Source: Mesorhizobium tianshanense
Lineage (GTDB): Bacteria; Pseudomonadota; Alphaproteobacteria; Rhizobiales; Rhizobiaceae
Length of the DNA stretch: 64,000 nucleotides
NCBI RefSeq assembly: GCF_007830515.1
Contig: NZ_VLKT01000023.1
Coordinates: 1 to 64,000, forward strand
Direction: 5' to 3'
Both the position numbers and the translations under genes were made by a program. Of this stretch, positions 16,673 to 25,776 are shown piece after piece. The notes below the pieces were generated by a model that was not told the origin of the DNA, searched no databases, and saw only the letters and a list, made by a program, of their open reading frames with translations. The stretch's first letter is position 1. Every line of letters starts with the position of its first letter.

Positions 16673-17488
16673 ATGGCCATCGCGCTTGTACTCGTTTTGG
16701 TCGTTGTGGGCTCAGTGTTGTTCCACTTCCTGAGCCCATGGTGGTGGACGCCGATAGCCTCGAACTGGGACTATATCGACAACACCATCATCATCACCTT
16801 CTGGATCACCGGCGTCGTCTTCGCCGCCGTCGTCCTATTCATGGCCTATTGCGTCTTCCGCTTCCGTCATCGGGAAGGCAATCAGGCGGCGTACGAACCC
16901 GAGAACAAGCGGCTCGAATGGTGGCTGACGATCGTCACCGCAATCGGGGTCACGGCCATGCTGGTTCCCGGCCTGTTCGTCTGGAACCAGTTCGTCAGCG
17001 TTCCAAGCGACGCGACCGTTGTCGAAGTCGTCGGCCAGCAGTGGCAGTGGAGTTTCCGCCTGCCTGGCAAGGACGGCAAGCTCGGCACATCCGACACCCG
17101 CAACGTCAGCGCTGAGAATCCCCTGGGCGTCATCGCTGGCGACCCCAATGGCCAGGACGACGTGGTGGTCGAAGCGGCCGATCTGCATCTGCCGGTCGGC
17201 AAGCCGGTCAAGATGCTGCTCCGCTCGATCGACGTGCTGCATGATTTCTATGTCCCGGAATTCCGCGCCAAGATGGACATGATCCCGGGCTCGGTCACCT
17301 ATTTCTGGTTCACCCCGACCAAGACCGGAACCTTCCAGGTCCTATGTGCCGAACTTTGCGGCCAGGGACATCCTTTGATGAATGGTGTGGTCATGGTCGA
17401 CACGCAGGAAGATTATCTGGCGTGGCTCGGCGAACAGCAGACCTTTGCGCAATTGTCGGCCCCCCAGCAGGTGGGCTCGGCAGAGTAG
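16673..17488 (+). CDS. coxB: Cytochrome c oxidase subunit II
   Basis: 271 residues. It carries the dinuclear CuA centre that accepts electrons from cytochrome c. Two N-terminal membrane helices (ALVLVLVVVGSVLFHFL and IIITFWITGVVFAAVVLFMA) anchor it with the cupredoxin domain in the periplasm. The CuA ligands are all present: His in VLHDFYVPEF, and CAELCGQGHPLM giving C-x3-C-x3-H-x2-M. VGQQWQWSFRLPG is the aromatic patch used in electron entry. There is no fused cytochrome c domain. First gene of a five-gene operon; GGGAGGAAACGG is the ribosome site. Confidence 0.93.
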   Translation: MAIALVLVLVVVGSVLFHFLSPWWWTPIASNWDYIDNTIIITFWITGVVFAAVVLFMAYCVFRFRHREGNQAAYEPENKRLEWWLTIVTAIGVTAMLVPGLFVWNQFVSVPSDATVVEVVGQQWQWSFRLPGKDGKLGTSDTRNVSAENPLGVIAGDPNGQDDVVVEAADLHLPVGKPVKMLLRSIDVLHDFYVPEFRAKMDMIPGSVTYFWFTPTKTGTFQVLCAELCGQGHPLMNGVVMVDTQEDYLAWLGEQQTFAQLSAPQQVGSAE

Positions 17489-17574
17489 ACGCCGGGAAAA
17501 CGGCGACGTGGGTTGAAATTGCGGCAGGGCTCGAAACTATCGAGTCTGGCCGAAAAGGGCACGGAGGTGTTCCT

Positions 17575-19335
17575 ATGGTCGATGTCACACCTGCAGATGC
17601 GGTACCGCCGGCCGAAGTCGCGGAGATGGAACTCTACCATCCGCACAGCTGGTGGACGAAATACGTCTTTTCGCAGGACGCCAAGGTCATCGCCATCCAG
17701 TATTCGGCGACGGCGACCGCAATCGGCATGGTGGCGCTGGTGCTGTCCTGGATGATGCGGCTGCAGCTCGGCTTCCCCGGCACGTTCGACTTCATCACCC
17801 CGGAAGCCTACTACCAGTTCATCACCATGCACGGCATGATCATGGTGATCTACCTGCTCACGGCACTCTTCCTGGGTGGCTTCGGCAACTACCTGATCCC
17901 GTTGATGGTCGGCGCTCGCGACATGGTTTTTCCCTATGTCAACATGCTGAGCTACTGGATCTATCTGCTCGCCGTGCTGGTTCTGGTGTCGAGCTTCTTT
18001 GCGCCCGGCGGACCGACGGGTGCCGGCTGGACGCTCTACCCGCCGCAGGCGATCATGACCGGCACGCCAGGCGGTCAGGACTGGGGCATCATGCTGATGC
18101 TCGTCTCGCTGATCCTGTTCATTATCGGCTTCACCATGGGCGGCTTGAATTACGTCGTGACGGTGCTGCAGGGCCGCACGCGCGGCATGACGCTGATGCG
18201 CATGCCGCTGACCGTCTGGGGTATCTTCACCGCGACCGTCATGGCGCTGCTCGCCTTTCCGGCGCTATTCGTCGCCTGCGTGATGATGTTGTTCGACCGT
18301 GCGCTCGGCACCTCCTTCTTCATGCCGGCCATCGTCGAGATGGGCGAACAATTGCAGCACGGCGGCGGCAGCCCGATCCTGTTCCAGCATCTGTTCTGGT
18401 TCTTCGGCCACCCGGAGGTCTACATCGTGGCGCTCCCGGCCTTCGGCATCGTATCCGACCTGATCAGCACTCATGCGCGCAAGAACATCTTCGGCTACCG
18501 GATGATGGTCTGGGCCATCGTCGGCATCGGCGCGCTGAGCTTCATAGTCTGGGCGCACCACATGTATGTCAGCGGCATGCATCCCTATTTCGGCTTCTTC
18601 TTCGCCACCACGACATTGATCATTGCCATCCCGACCGCGATCAAGGTCTACAACTGGGTGCTGACGCTGTGGCGCGGCGACATCCACCTCACCATCCCGA
18701 TGCTTTTTGCCCTCGCCTTCATCGTCACCTTCGTCAATGGCGGGCTGACCGGGCTGTTTCTCGGAAATGTCGTCGTCGACGTTCCTCTGTCGGACACGAT
18801 GTTCGTCGTTGCCCATTTCCATATGGTCATGGGCGTCGCCCCGATTCTCGTGATTTTCGGCGCGATCTATCACTGGTACCCGAAGGTCACTGGCCGGATG
18901 CTGAACGAGGCAATGGGCCAGTTCCATTTCTGGGTCACCTTCCTCGGTGCCTACCTGATTTTCTTTCCCATGCACTACATCGGCCTGATGGGCGTGCCGC
19001 GGCGCTACAACGAACTGACCGACATGACGGTGATGACCGAGTCGGCCCACAATCTGAACTCTTTCATCAGCATCATGGCATTTCTCGTCGGCTTTGCTCA
19101 GGTCGTGTTCCTGTTCAATCTGATCTGGAGCATCCGCCATGGTCGGGAGGCCGGCGGCAATCCGTGGCGTGCCACGACGCTCGAATGGCAGACGGCTGAA
19201 ACACCGCCCGCCCATGGCAATTTCGGCAAGGAACTGCCGATCGTCTATCGCTGGGCCTATGATTACAGCGTGCCGGGCGCCAAGGAGGACTTTATCCCGC
19301 AAAACATGCCGGGCTCCTCAAGGGAGCCGGCATGA
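17575..19335 (+). CDS. ctaD: Cytochrome c oxidase subunit I (aa3 type)
   Basis: 586 residues from ATG 17575, preceded by GGAGGTGTTCCT. The catalytic subunit that reduces oxygen at the heme a3-CuB centre and pumps protons. Ligands are visible: the low-spin heme His in TMHGMIMVIYL, the CuB His and cross-linked Tyr in FFGHPEVYIVALP, the His pair in VWAHHMYVSGM, and the two heme histidines in VAHFHMVMG. The HPEVY context with the D-channel Glu places it in the A1 heme-copper group. Its stop overlaps the next gene by four bases (ATGA), so the operon is translationally coupled. Confidence 0.95.
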   Translation: MVDVTPADAVPPAEVAEMELYHPHSWWTKYVFSQDAKVIAIQYSATATAIGMVALVLSWMMRLQLGFPGTFDFITPEAYYQFITMHGMIMVIYLLTALFLGGFGNYLIPLMVGARDMVFPYVNMLSYWIYLLAVLVLVSSFFAPGGPTGAGWTLYPPQAIMTGTPGGQDWGIMLMLVSLILFIIGFTMGGLNYVVTVLQGRTRGMTLMRMPLTVWGIFTATVMALLAFPALFVACVMMLFDRALGTSFFMPAIVEMGEQLQHGGGSPILFQHLFWFFGHPEVYIVALPAFGIVSDLISTHARKNIFGYRMMVWAIVGIGALSFIVWAHHMYVSGMHPYFGFFFATTTLIIAIPTAIKVYNWVLTLWRGDIHLTIPMLFALAFIVTFVNGGLTGLFLGNVVVDVPLSDTMFVVAHFHMVMGVAPILVIFGAIYHWYPKVTGRMLNEAMGQFHFWVTFLGAYLIFFPMHYIGLMGVPRRYNELTDMTVMTESAHNLNSFISIMAFLVGFAQVVFLFNLIWSIRHGREAGGNPWRATTLEWQTAETPPAHGNFGKELPIVYRWAYDYSVPGAKEDFIPQNMPGSSREPA

Positions 19336-20036
19336 GCGTCATTCTGGTCTTCCTTCTCGTGATCGCCGGCTTTGCCGGTTGGTGGCTTTCCCACCAGCGG
19401 CTGATGGCGAAGCCATGGCTCGAGCAAGGTGTGATCGGGGATACTATCGGCTTGGAAGGATCGACGCTGCCGACCGCCAAGATCGGCCTCGGCGTCTTCC
19501 TCGCCGTCGTCGGCTGCCTGTTTGCGCTGTTCACCAGCGCCTATTTCATGCGCATGGCGCTGTCGGACTGGCAGGCGCTGCCGTTACCGCGCGTGCTCTG
19601 GTTCAACACCGGCGTGCTGGTCCTTAGCAGCATCGCGCTGCAATGCGCCTCGGTCGCCGCGCGCCGGGGCCAAATCGATACGGTCAGGCTCGGCCTCGCC
19701 ACGGCTGGGCTCACCGCGCTTGCCTTCCTGATCGGACAGCTTGTGGCATGGCGGGAACTGACCGCCGACGGCTACCTGCTGACCGCCAATCCGGCCAACA
19801 GTTTTTTCTACCTGATAACCGGGATGCATGGCCTGCACATACTGGGAGGGCTGGTCGGCCTGGGCAGAACCGCTGCCGGCGCCTGGAACGGAGCACGGCC
19901 GGAGCGGCTTCGCCTCAGCGTCGAATTGTGCGCCATGTACTGGCATTTCCTGCTTTTCGTCTGGCTCGCGATCTTCGCGCTTCTGGCCGGTTGGGCCGCG
20001 AGTTTTATCGAGATTTGCCGACAGTTGCTGACCTAG
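19332..20036 (+). CDS. Cytochrome c oxidase subunit III-like protein (first copy)
   Basis: 234 residues with about six or seven membrane helices. The segment NSFFYLITGMHGLHILGGLVGLG followed by ELCAMYWHFLLFVWLAIFALL is the conserved end of subunit III (here split by a poorly conserved loop). It differs from the next gene, which is a second subunit III homologue. The start overlaps the subunit I stop. Subunit III stabilises the catalytic core and its lipid pocket. The two adjacent homologues may both belong to one complex or be alternatives. Confidence 0.8.
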   Translation: MSVILVFLLVIAGFAGWWLSHQRLMAKPWLEQGVIGDTIGLEGSTLPTAKIGLGVFLAVVGCLFALFTSAYFMRMALSDWQALPLPRVLWFNTGVLVLSSIALQCASVAARRGQIDTVRLGLATAGLTALAFLIGQLVAWRELTADGYLLTANPANSFFYLITGMHGLHILGGLVGLGRTAAGAWNGARPERLRLSVELCAMYWHFLLFVWLAIFALLAGWAASFIEICRQLLT

Positions 20037-20049
20037 GAGGGCCGGGCGG

Positions 20050-20772
20050 ATGGCAGAGACGACACTGACGCATATCGGCCAGACACAGCCGCGGCCGGCG
20101 GGCCTGCGAGGCGTCGCCGCCGACTGGTCCTCGGATCAGCGCACGTTCAAGAATGTGTCCTGGGGCAAGGCCATGATGTGGATCTTCCTGCTCAGCGACA
20201 CCTTCGTCTTCGGCTGCTTCCTGCTCTCCTACATGACCGCGCGCATGTCCACCCGAGTGCCGTGGCCCAATCCAAGCGAGGTCTTTTCCCTTCACATTGG
20301 CGGTTCGGACATTCCCCTGATCCTTATCGCCATCATGACCTTCGTGCTGATCTCGAGCAGCGGAACGATGGCCATGGCGGTGAATTTCGGCTATCGCCGC
20401 GACCGCCGCAAGACGGCGATCCTCATGCTTCTGACCGCAGCGCTCGGCGCGACCTTCGTCGGCATGCAGGCCTTCGAATGGACCAAGCTGATCACGGAGG
20501 GGGTGCGGCCCTGGGGCAACCCGTGGGGAGCGGCGCAGTTCGGGTCATCCTTCTTCATGATCACCGGCTTCCACGGCACCCATGTCACGTTTGGGGTGAT
20601 CTTCCTGATCATCGTGGCGCGAAAGGTCTGGCGCGGAGATTACGATACGGGACGGCCCGGCTTCTTCACCAGCCGCAGAGGCCGCTACGAAAGCGTCGAG
20701 ATCATGGGTCTCTACTGGCATTTCGTCGACTTGGTCTGGGTGTTCATTTTCGCGTTCTTCTATCTTTGGTGA
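20050..20772 (+). CDS. Cytochrome c oxidase subunit III (second copy)
   Basis: 240 residues. Family motifs: GKAMMWIFLLSDTFVFGCFLL near the N-terminus, GMQAFEWTKLITEGV with the conserved Glu, FFMITGFHGTHVTFGVIFL and VEIMGLYWHFVDLVWVFIF at the end. About six helices are expected. Separated by 13 bases from the preceding subunit III-like gene and by 9 from the next, so all belong to one transcript. GGAGGGCCGGGCGG precedes the ATG. Confidence 0.88.
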   Translation: MAETTLTHIGQTQPRPAGLRGVAADWSSDQRTFKNVSWGKAMMWIFLLSDTFVFGCFLLSYMTARMSTRVPWPNPSEVFSLHIGGSDIPLILIAIMTFVLISSSGTMAMAVNFGYRRDRRKTAILMLLTAALGATFVGMQAFEWTKLITEGVRPWGNPWGAAQFGSSFFMITGFHGTHVTFGVIFLIIVARKVWRGDYDTGRPGFFTSRRGRYESVEIMGLYWHFVDLVWVFIFAFFYLW

Positions 20773-20781
20773 GAGGCAGAC

Positions 20782-21186
20782 ATGGCTGAAGCAACCGCAA
20801 ACGGTCTGGGGCAACATACGCTGCACGAAGCTCAAGCGCATGATGCGACAGCAACCGGCATCGCCCCTGCGGAGGTTCATCAGGAGCACCCGATCAAGCT
20901 CTACCTGGTGGTCTGGGCATGGCTGTTCGTCCTCAGCGCCTGCTCCTATCTGGTCGACTATGTCGGCCTCCAGGGCTATCTCAGATGGTCGCTGATCCTG
21001 ATCTTCATGATGCTCAAGGCCGGGCTGATCGTCGCGGTCTTCATGCATATGGCCTGGGAAAGGCTGGCGCTGACGTATGCGGTCATATTGCCGCCGATCC
21101 TGGTGCTGGTGTTCGTGGCAATGATGGTCTTCGAATCGGACTACACGCTTCTCACCCGGATGGTGTTTTTTGGGGCCGAGCCCTGA
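20782..21186 (+). CDS. Cytochrome c oxidase subunit IV family protein
   Basis: 134 residues: a His/Ala-rich soluble leader of about 45 residues, then three predicted membrane helices (LYLVVWAWLFVLSACSYLV, LRWSLILIFMMLKAGLIVAV, ALTYAVILPPILVLVFVAMM). The middle helix with FMMLKAGLIVAVFMHM is the hallmark of the small prokaryotic subunit IV / CyoD-like family. Last gene of the oxidase operon. Confidence 0.85.
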   Translation: MAEATANGLGQHTLHEAQAHDATATGIAPAEVHQEHPIKLYLVVWAWLFVLSACSYLVDYVGLQGYLRWSLILIFMMLKAGLIVAVFMHMAWERLALTYAVILPPILVLVFVAMMVFESDYTLLTRMVFFGAEP

Positions 21187-21380
21187 CGCGCAATCCGAAT
21201 TCAGGCTTTTCGTCGGCATTTTCCGTCAAGGGCCGGAGGTGCCGCTTGTCATCCGGTTCTGGCCCCCTCGCCTTGAAACAATCGACAGTCGGCCCATTTT
21301 TGTTAGCACGGGAAACGACAGAAGGAGAATGATTGCCCTCGTTTCCCCACGCGTCGCGAGCTCCGGCAAGGGAGGCCAAG

Positions 21381-21854
21381 ATGACGATCGCAAACAGACT
21401 GAAGGATTATATCGACGGGAAAGGAATTCCCTACGACACCGTCGCGCATCATCGCACATCGACAACAAGGCAGTCCGCAATCGCTGCGCATGTGCCCGGC
21501 AGCTTAATGGCCAAATCGGTGGTCGTTCACCACGAACTTGGCTATGCGCTGGCTGTGGTTCCGAGCACGCACAGGATCGAGCTCGGGGCGTTGCAGGACA
21601 TCATGGACAAGCGCATCGGACTCGCCTCCGAAGATGAGGTGGTTTCGCTCTTCGGTGACTGCGACATCGGCGCCATCCCGCCAATCGGTGCGGCCTATGA
21701 TGTGCCGGTCATCCTTGATGAAAGCCTCGGCAATGCCGATGACATCTATTTCGAGGGCGGCGACCACAGGACGCTGGTGCATGTCAGCGGCAAGGCTTTC
21801 CGCGACCTGACGATGGACGCACGCCAAGCGCGCTTCAGCCATCCGGCTTATTGA
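21381..21854 (+). CDS. YbaK/EbsC-family aminoacyl-tRNA deacylase-like protein
   Basis: 157 residues from ATG 21381 with GGAGGCCAAG just before it; the frame runs 16 codons further upstream without support. YbaK-type proteins hydrolyse misacylated tRNAs such as Cys-tRNA(Pro) or Ala-tRNA(Pro). The family Lys in SLMAKSVVVH and the segment GDCDIGAIPPIG, which lines the active site, are visible. It stands alone between the oxidase operon and a convergent DUF2189 gene. Which tRNA it edits cannot be told. Confidence 0.82.
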   Translation: MTIANRLKDYIDGKGIPYDTVAHHRTSTTRQSAIAAHVPGSLMAKSVVVHHELGYALAVVPSTHRIELGALQDIMDKRIGLASEDEVVSLFGDCDIGAIPPIGAAYDVPVILDESLGNADDIYFEGGDHRTLVHVSGKAFRDLTMDARQARFSHPAY

Positions 21855-21863
21855 AAGCTCTGC

Positions 21864-21892
21864 CCGCACCGGCGCTCTCGCGGCCGGTGCGG
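21864..21892. terminator. Hairpin between convergent ybaK-like and DUF2189 genes
   Basis: CCGCACCGGC (21864-21873) pairs perfectly with GCCGGTGCGG (21883-21892). A T5 run follows on the plus strand only ten bases later, so this is a weak or bidirectional terminator between two gene ends that are 52 bases apart. Confidence 0.45.
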
Positions 21893-21906
21893 CAAGGCAG
21901 GATTTT

Positions 21907-22725
21907 TCAGCCCACCGGTTTGGTGGACGTCGGCGATTCCACAACTTTCCGATAGACGTGCCAGGTGGCATGACCGAGGATCGGCAGGACGATCGCCAGC
22001 CCTGCGAACACCGGCAGCGAGCCTATGATCAGCGCCACGGCGACGATCAATCCCCAGACAGCCATCACGATCGGGTTCGCCAGGACCACGCGCACCGAGG
22101 TGTGGATGGCCTCGTAGGCTCCGACGTCGCGGTCGAGCAATAGCGGGAACGCGACGACCGTAGTGCACAACACGACCGCGGCGAAGACGAAGCCGATAGC
22201 GTGGCCCAGGACAATCAGCGTCCAGCCGCGTCCCGTGGCGAATATTTCACTGATGAAGCTGGAGAGCGATTCCGGCGGCGCAGGGCCGAACACCTGCTGG
22301 TAAAATGCCTGCGCGGTCAAAAGCCAGGCGACGAAGATCGCAAGCAGCATGATCCCGACCGCCGCGATAGCCGGCAGCGCCGGAGAATTCCTGATCTCGA
22401 AGGCGTGGCTCCAGGAGGCGTCGAGGCCGGCTTCCCGCCTCCGGCTGATCTCATAGAGGCCGAGCGCCGCGAAGGGACCGATCAGCGCAAAACCCGACAC
22501 CAGCGGAAACAACAACGGCAACGCATTGTTGCCCGATGTCCAGACAGCGAGCACGATGCCAACAAGCGGATAGATCAGGCAGAGAAAAACGATGTGCGAC
22601 GGTTTGACCATGAAATCGTCGACGCCACGCCTGAGCGCATCGAAAAGGTCGGAAATGCCGATCTTTCGAATTCTGGTGTGCTCCAGCGTCTCGCTGGCGC
22701 CTGCAATCACGTGAAAACTTGCCAT
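21907..22725 (-). CDS. DUF2189 integral membrane protein
   Basis: 272 residues from the ATG at 22725, seven bases after GGAGGA; the ATG six bases upstream is too close to that site. The protein begins IRKIGISDLFDALRRGVDDF, the DUF2189 signature, followed by about six membrane helices (e.g. IVFLCLIYPLVGIVLAVW, GFVFAAVVLCTTVVAFPLLL). Function unknown; the family is often found near respiratory cytochrome oxidase genes, as here. Confidence 0.82.
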   Translation of the reverse strand: MASFHVIAGASETLEHTRIRKIGISDLFDALRRGVDDFMVKPSHIVFLCLIYPLVGIVLAVWTSGNNALPLLFPLVSGFALIGPFAALGLYEISRRREAGLDASWSHAFEIRNSPALPAIAAVGIMLLAIFVAWLLTAQAFYQQVFGPAPPESLSSFISEIFATGRGWTLIVLGHAIGFVFAAVVLCTTVVAFPLLLDRDVGAYEAIHTSVRVVLANPIVMAVWGLIVAVALIIGSLPVFAGLAIVLPILGHATWHVYRKVVESPTSTKPVG

Positions 22726-23127
22726 GCCCATTCCTCCAGACCAGGTCCGGTGGATCGCGGTTTCACGGTGCTGTCGTTCAGCGTGACTGGCCACGCAAAA
22801 CCGCGACCTGCACCATGATCAACATACGCCCTTGCACGGCGTTTGTCGCCCTTTGTCAGAACAGCGCGGCTCCGGTGATCAGGCTAGCTCTAACGGCTTT
22901 TCTTCGATATTCTCAAAAGTGGGTTGAAGGGTGAAGGTCATGGATGGAAAGACCGTTCTCATACTCGGCCTTGGCGTGGTTATTCTGCTGTTGCTGGGAT
23001 TCTGTGCACTGCCAACGTGAGGCCCAACGTCGTCATTGCAGCAATCGGCGACCGGCCGTCTCAACCCCAATCGACGTTCAATGCAGCCACGAGACGGGCA
23101 ACGCCGCCACGAGGCAGGTCATGCCGT
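22726..23127. other. Intergenic region between DUF2189 gene and ctaB
   Basis: About 400 bases. It holds the DUF2189 promoter and one possible 26-residue membrane peptide at 22940-23020. No other feature was found. Confidence 0.5.
22940..23020 (+). CDS. Possible 26-residue single-helix membrane peptide
   Basis: ATG 22940 with GAAGG six bases before it opens a short frame: MDGKTVLILG then LGVVILLLLGFCALPT. The whole body is one hydrophobic helix with a charged N-terminus, as in small accessory subunits of respiratory complexes. It lies between a DUF2189 gene and ctaB. With no homology test, this is only a candidate. Confidence 0.35.
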   Translation: MDGKTVLILGLGVVILLLLGFCALPT

Positions 23128-24057
23128 TCAATTTCCAGCTGACATGACGGCACGCATGGCAATGGTATCGGCAAGCAGCACGGCAAAGATCGCGAAGAGA
23201 TAGAGAATCGAATAGGCAAACAGCGCCTTTGCGCGTTTCATCTCCTTGTCGGCCAGAACCTTCCAGGCATGCCAGATGAACCCCGCGCCCAATGCGGCCG
23301 AGACAATCCCGTACAGTCCGCTCGCGAACCCGACAGCCCAAGGCAGCACGCCGATTGGCGCCAGGATCAGTGAATAGGCGAAGATCTGTTTTCTGGTCGA
23401 AGCCTGGCCGGCCACGTTCGGCATCATCGGGATGCCGGCCGCGGCATAGTCGCCGATCTTGAACAGCGCGAGCGCCCAGAAATGCGGCGGCGTCCAGAGG
23501 AAAATGATCAGGAACAGAACGAGGCTTTCAACCCCGACGGCGCCGGTGGCCGCCGCCCACCCGATCACCGGAGGAAGGGCACCAGCGGCGCCGCCTATCA
23601 CGATATTCTGCGGCGTCGAGCGTTTCAGCCACATCGTGTAGATGACGACGTAGAAGAAGATGGTGAAGGCCAGCAGCGATGCGGCAGGCCACCCCACCAG
23701 CACGCCAAGCGTCATGACCGAAAGCACGGAAAGCACCAGGCCGAAGCCGAGAGCTTCGCCTGGCGTGATGCGGCCCGATGGGATCGGCCGCTTCGACGTG
23801 CGCGACATCAACGCATCGATATCGGCATCGTACCACATGTTGAGTGCCCCGGCCGCTCCTGCTCCAACCGCGATTGCACCGATTGCGATCACCGCGATGA
23901 CCGGGTTCATCACCCCGGGTGCCACCATCAGGCCGACGAAAGCGGTAAAAACAGCAAGCGCCATGACACGTGGTTTCAGAAGCGCGAAGAAGTCACTGGC
24001 CGTCGCTTCCGAGATCTGGATACCGGTATCCTCAAGGCCGCTTTCCCGAGCCGACAT
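23128..24057 (-). CDS. ctaB: Protoheme IX farnesyltransferase (heme o synthase)
   Basis: 309 residues. This membrane prenyltransferase adds a farnesyl group to heme b, the first step to heme o and heme a for the oxidase encoded 2 kb away. Motifs: FFALLKPRVMALAVFTAFVG, then NMWYDADIDALMSRTSKRPI (UbiA-type D-x-x-x-D metal and diphosphate site), and a second acidic loop near FKIGDYAAAGIPMMPNV. About eight or nine helices. Known as ctaB or cyoE. It is transcribed away from the oxidase operon, followed on the same strand by nothing closely linked. Confidence 0.93.
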   Translation of the reverse strand: MSARESGLEDTGIQISEATASDFFALLKPRVMALAVFTAFVGLMVAPGVMNPVIAVIAIGAIAVGAGAAGALNMWYDADIDALMSRTSKRPIPSGRITPGEALGFGLVLSVLSVMTLGVLVGWPAASLLAFTIFFYVVIYTMWLKRSTPQNIVIGGAAGALPPVIGWAAATGAVGVESLVLFLIIFLWTPPHFWALALFKIGDYAAAGIPMMPNVAGQASTRKQIFAYSLILAPIGVLPWAVGFASGLYGIVSAALGAGFIWHAWKVLADKEMKRAKALFAYSILYLFAIFAVLLADTIAMRAVMSAGN

Positions 24058-24144
24058 TTCAGACGACCACTGATGGCGGCAGGCTATCTGGCCGGCCCAT
24101 CGGCCGGCGGAAGAACCAGGTTACTTCCTGGCGGAAGAACCGGG

Positions 24145-24525
24145 TCATTTGGAGAATTGCTTCAGGTAGGCGATGACGTTGGCGAGGTCCTCGTCTTTCT
24201 TGAGGCCGGCAAACGCCATCTTCGTGCCTTTGATCTTGGCCTTCGGATCTTTAAGGTACTCCGTCAGCGTGGCATCGTCCCATTTGACGCCGGATGCCCC
24301 CGCCTCGGTCATCGGTTTGGAATATTTGAACCCCGGATGCGTGCCGGCCGTCCGGCCGATGACGCCGTTCAACGACGGGCCGATCTTGTTCTTGTCCTCG
24401 TCGGCGACGTGGCAGGCCTTGCATTTGGCGAAGACCTTCTCGCCCGCGGCGGCGTCCTGCGCCTGGGAGTGGTTCGTGATGAACGTCGCAACGGACATGA
24501 CGGCGAAAAACGCGATTGCACGCAT
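24145..24525 (-). CDS. Periplasmic class I cytochrome c
   Basis: 126 residues from ATG 24525 with GGGGAGGGAGATGCC before it. A signal peptide (MRAIAFFAVMSVATFITN, cleavage near SQAQD) is followed by the heme site CKACH and a distal Met in GTKMAFAGLKKDEDLANVIA. The GPSLNGVIGRTAGTHPGF segment is typical of mitochondrial-like cytochromes c2/c550. Its place beside ctaB and near the oxidase operon makes it a likely electron donor to that oxidase. Confidence 0.9.
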   Translation of the reverse strand: MRAIAFFAVMSVATFITNHSQAQDAAAGEKVFAKCKACHVADEDKNKIGPSLNGVIGRTAGTHPGFKYSKPMTEAGASGVKWDDATLTEYLKDPKAKIKGTKMAFAGLKKDEDLANVIAYLKQFSK

Positions 24526-24814
24526 GGCATCTCCCTCCCCGATCGCCAGATCTGCCTGGGACGACCTGCGCGTGCCGACATTTTCGCCGGCATGCGCCCC
24601 TTGCACGAGAGAGCGGAAATTCCGCGTCTCCCGAATGGAATTGCGGCACCTGCATACCACAGAATCTGGCTGGCAGATAGAAGAAGCCCACCAGCAAGAT
24701 TGGCGCCGGGGCGGTGAGGCAGCTCGATCGGCGCGCGGTCGGAACGCATGCCGGTTAAAGGCGTTAGACCAACTACGGTTCAGTGTCCGCAAGATCAAAG
24801 ACCAGGGAAGATCC

Positions 24815-25702
24815 ATGAACGACAGGAGCATCTTGGAGGTGCGCCACGGCACCCTCACGATCGACGGCGAGACGATCTTTTACAGAAAAGCAGGTCCTGA
24901 GGCCGCGCCGGTGCTGCTGCTTCCGCACGGCTATCCCTGCTCATCCTTCCAATATCGCCGGCTGATGCCGGCGCTCGCCGATCGGTGGCGGACGGTCGCG
25001 CCGGATTTCCCCGGCTTTGGCTACAGTGGAACCCCCGATCCGGCACGGTTCGGTTATGATTTTGACGCCTATGCAACTTTCCTGGAGCGGTTCACCGACG
25101 CGCTGGAGCTCGACAGCTACGCGCTATGGCTGCACGACTACGGGTCGCAGATCGGCCTGCGCCACGCTATAGCGCACCCATCGCGGATCAAGGCCCTCGT
25201 CATCCAGAATGGCGATATTTACGCGGATGCCCTTGGCCCCAAGTACGAAACGATCCGGCGTTTCTGGCGGGATCCCTCACCAGCGAACCGCGCGCCGCTC
25301 GAAAAGGCGGTGAGCGAAGACGGCTTTCGCGCCGAGTTCGTGGGAGAAGTCGATGACGACGTCGCTCAACGCGTCCCGCCCGATCTGTGGGAATTGCATT
25401 GGCCGCTGATGGATACGCCTGTGCGCCGCGCGCTTTCAGTCGGACTGATGGAGAAGCTCGAGGCCAATCTCGACTGGTTCCCTCGTTACCAGGCATATCT
25501 GCGCGAGCATCGGCCTCCGGCAATGATCCTTTGGGGACCGAAGGACGAATACATGCCCGAGCCGGCAGCGCGCGCCTATCTGCGCGATCTCCCCGACGCC
25601 GAACTGCATTTGCTGAACGACGCAGGGCACTGGCTGCTGGAGACCCATTTCGAGGTCGCCCTGCCGTTGGTGCGCAGGTTTCTCGGTGAGGTCCTGCATT
25701 GA
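24815..25702 (+). CDS. Alpha/beta hydrolase, haloalkane-dehalogenase / epoxide-hydrolase type
   Basis: 295 residues from ATG 24815 (GGGAAGATCC before it). The frame is open further upstream but has no homology there. The oxyanion loop HGYPCSSFQYR, the nucleophile elbow LWLHDYGSQIGLR with Asp instead of Ser, the acidic residue in LWGPKDEYMPEP and the final His in NDAGHWLLETH match the dehalogenase/epoxide hydrolase clan. Which of these reactions it runs is not decided by motif. A small ABM-like gene follows after 74 bases and may be co-transcribed. Confidence 0.82.
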   Translation: MNDRSILEVRHGTLTIDGETIFYRKAGPEAAPVLLLPHGYPCSSFQYRRLMPALADRWRTVAPDFPGFGYSGTPDPARFGYDFDAYATFLERFTDALELDSYALWLHDYGSQIGLRHAIAHPSRIKALVIQNGDIYADALGPKYETIRRFWRDPSPANRAPLEKAVSEDGFRAEFVGEVDDDVAQRVPPDLWELHWPLMDTPVRRALSVGLMEKLEANLDWFPRYQAYLREHRPPAMILWGPKDEYMPEPAARAYLRDLPDAELHLLNDAGHWLLETHFEVALPLVRRFLGEVLH

Positions 25703-25776
25703 TCGCACCGCACGACACCGCAGCGGATTCCGCCGTCGCGCCCATCCCCATCACAACCCATCGAGAGGAGCGCTTC

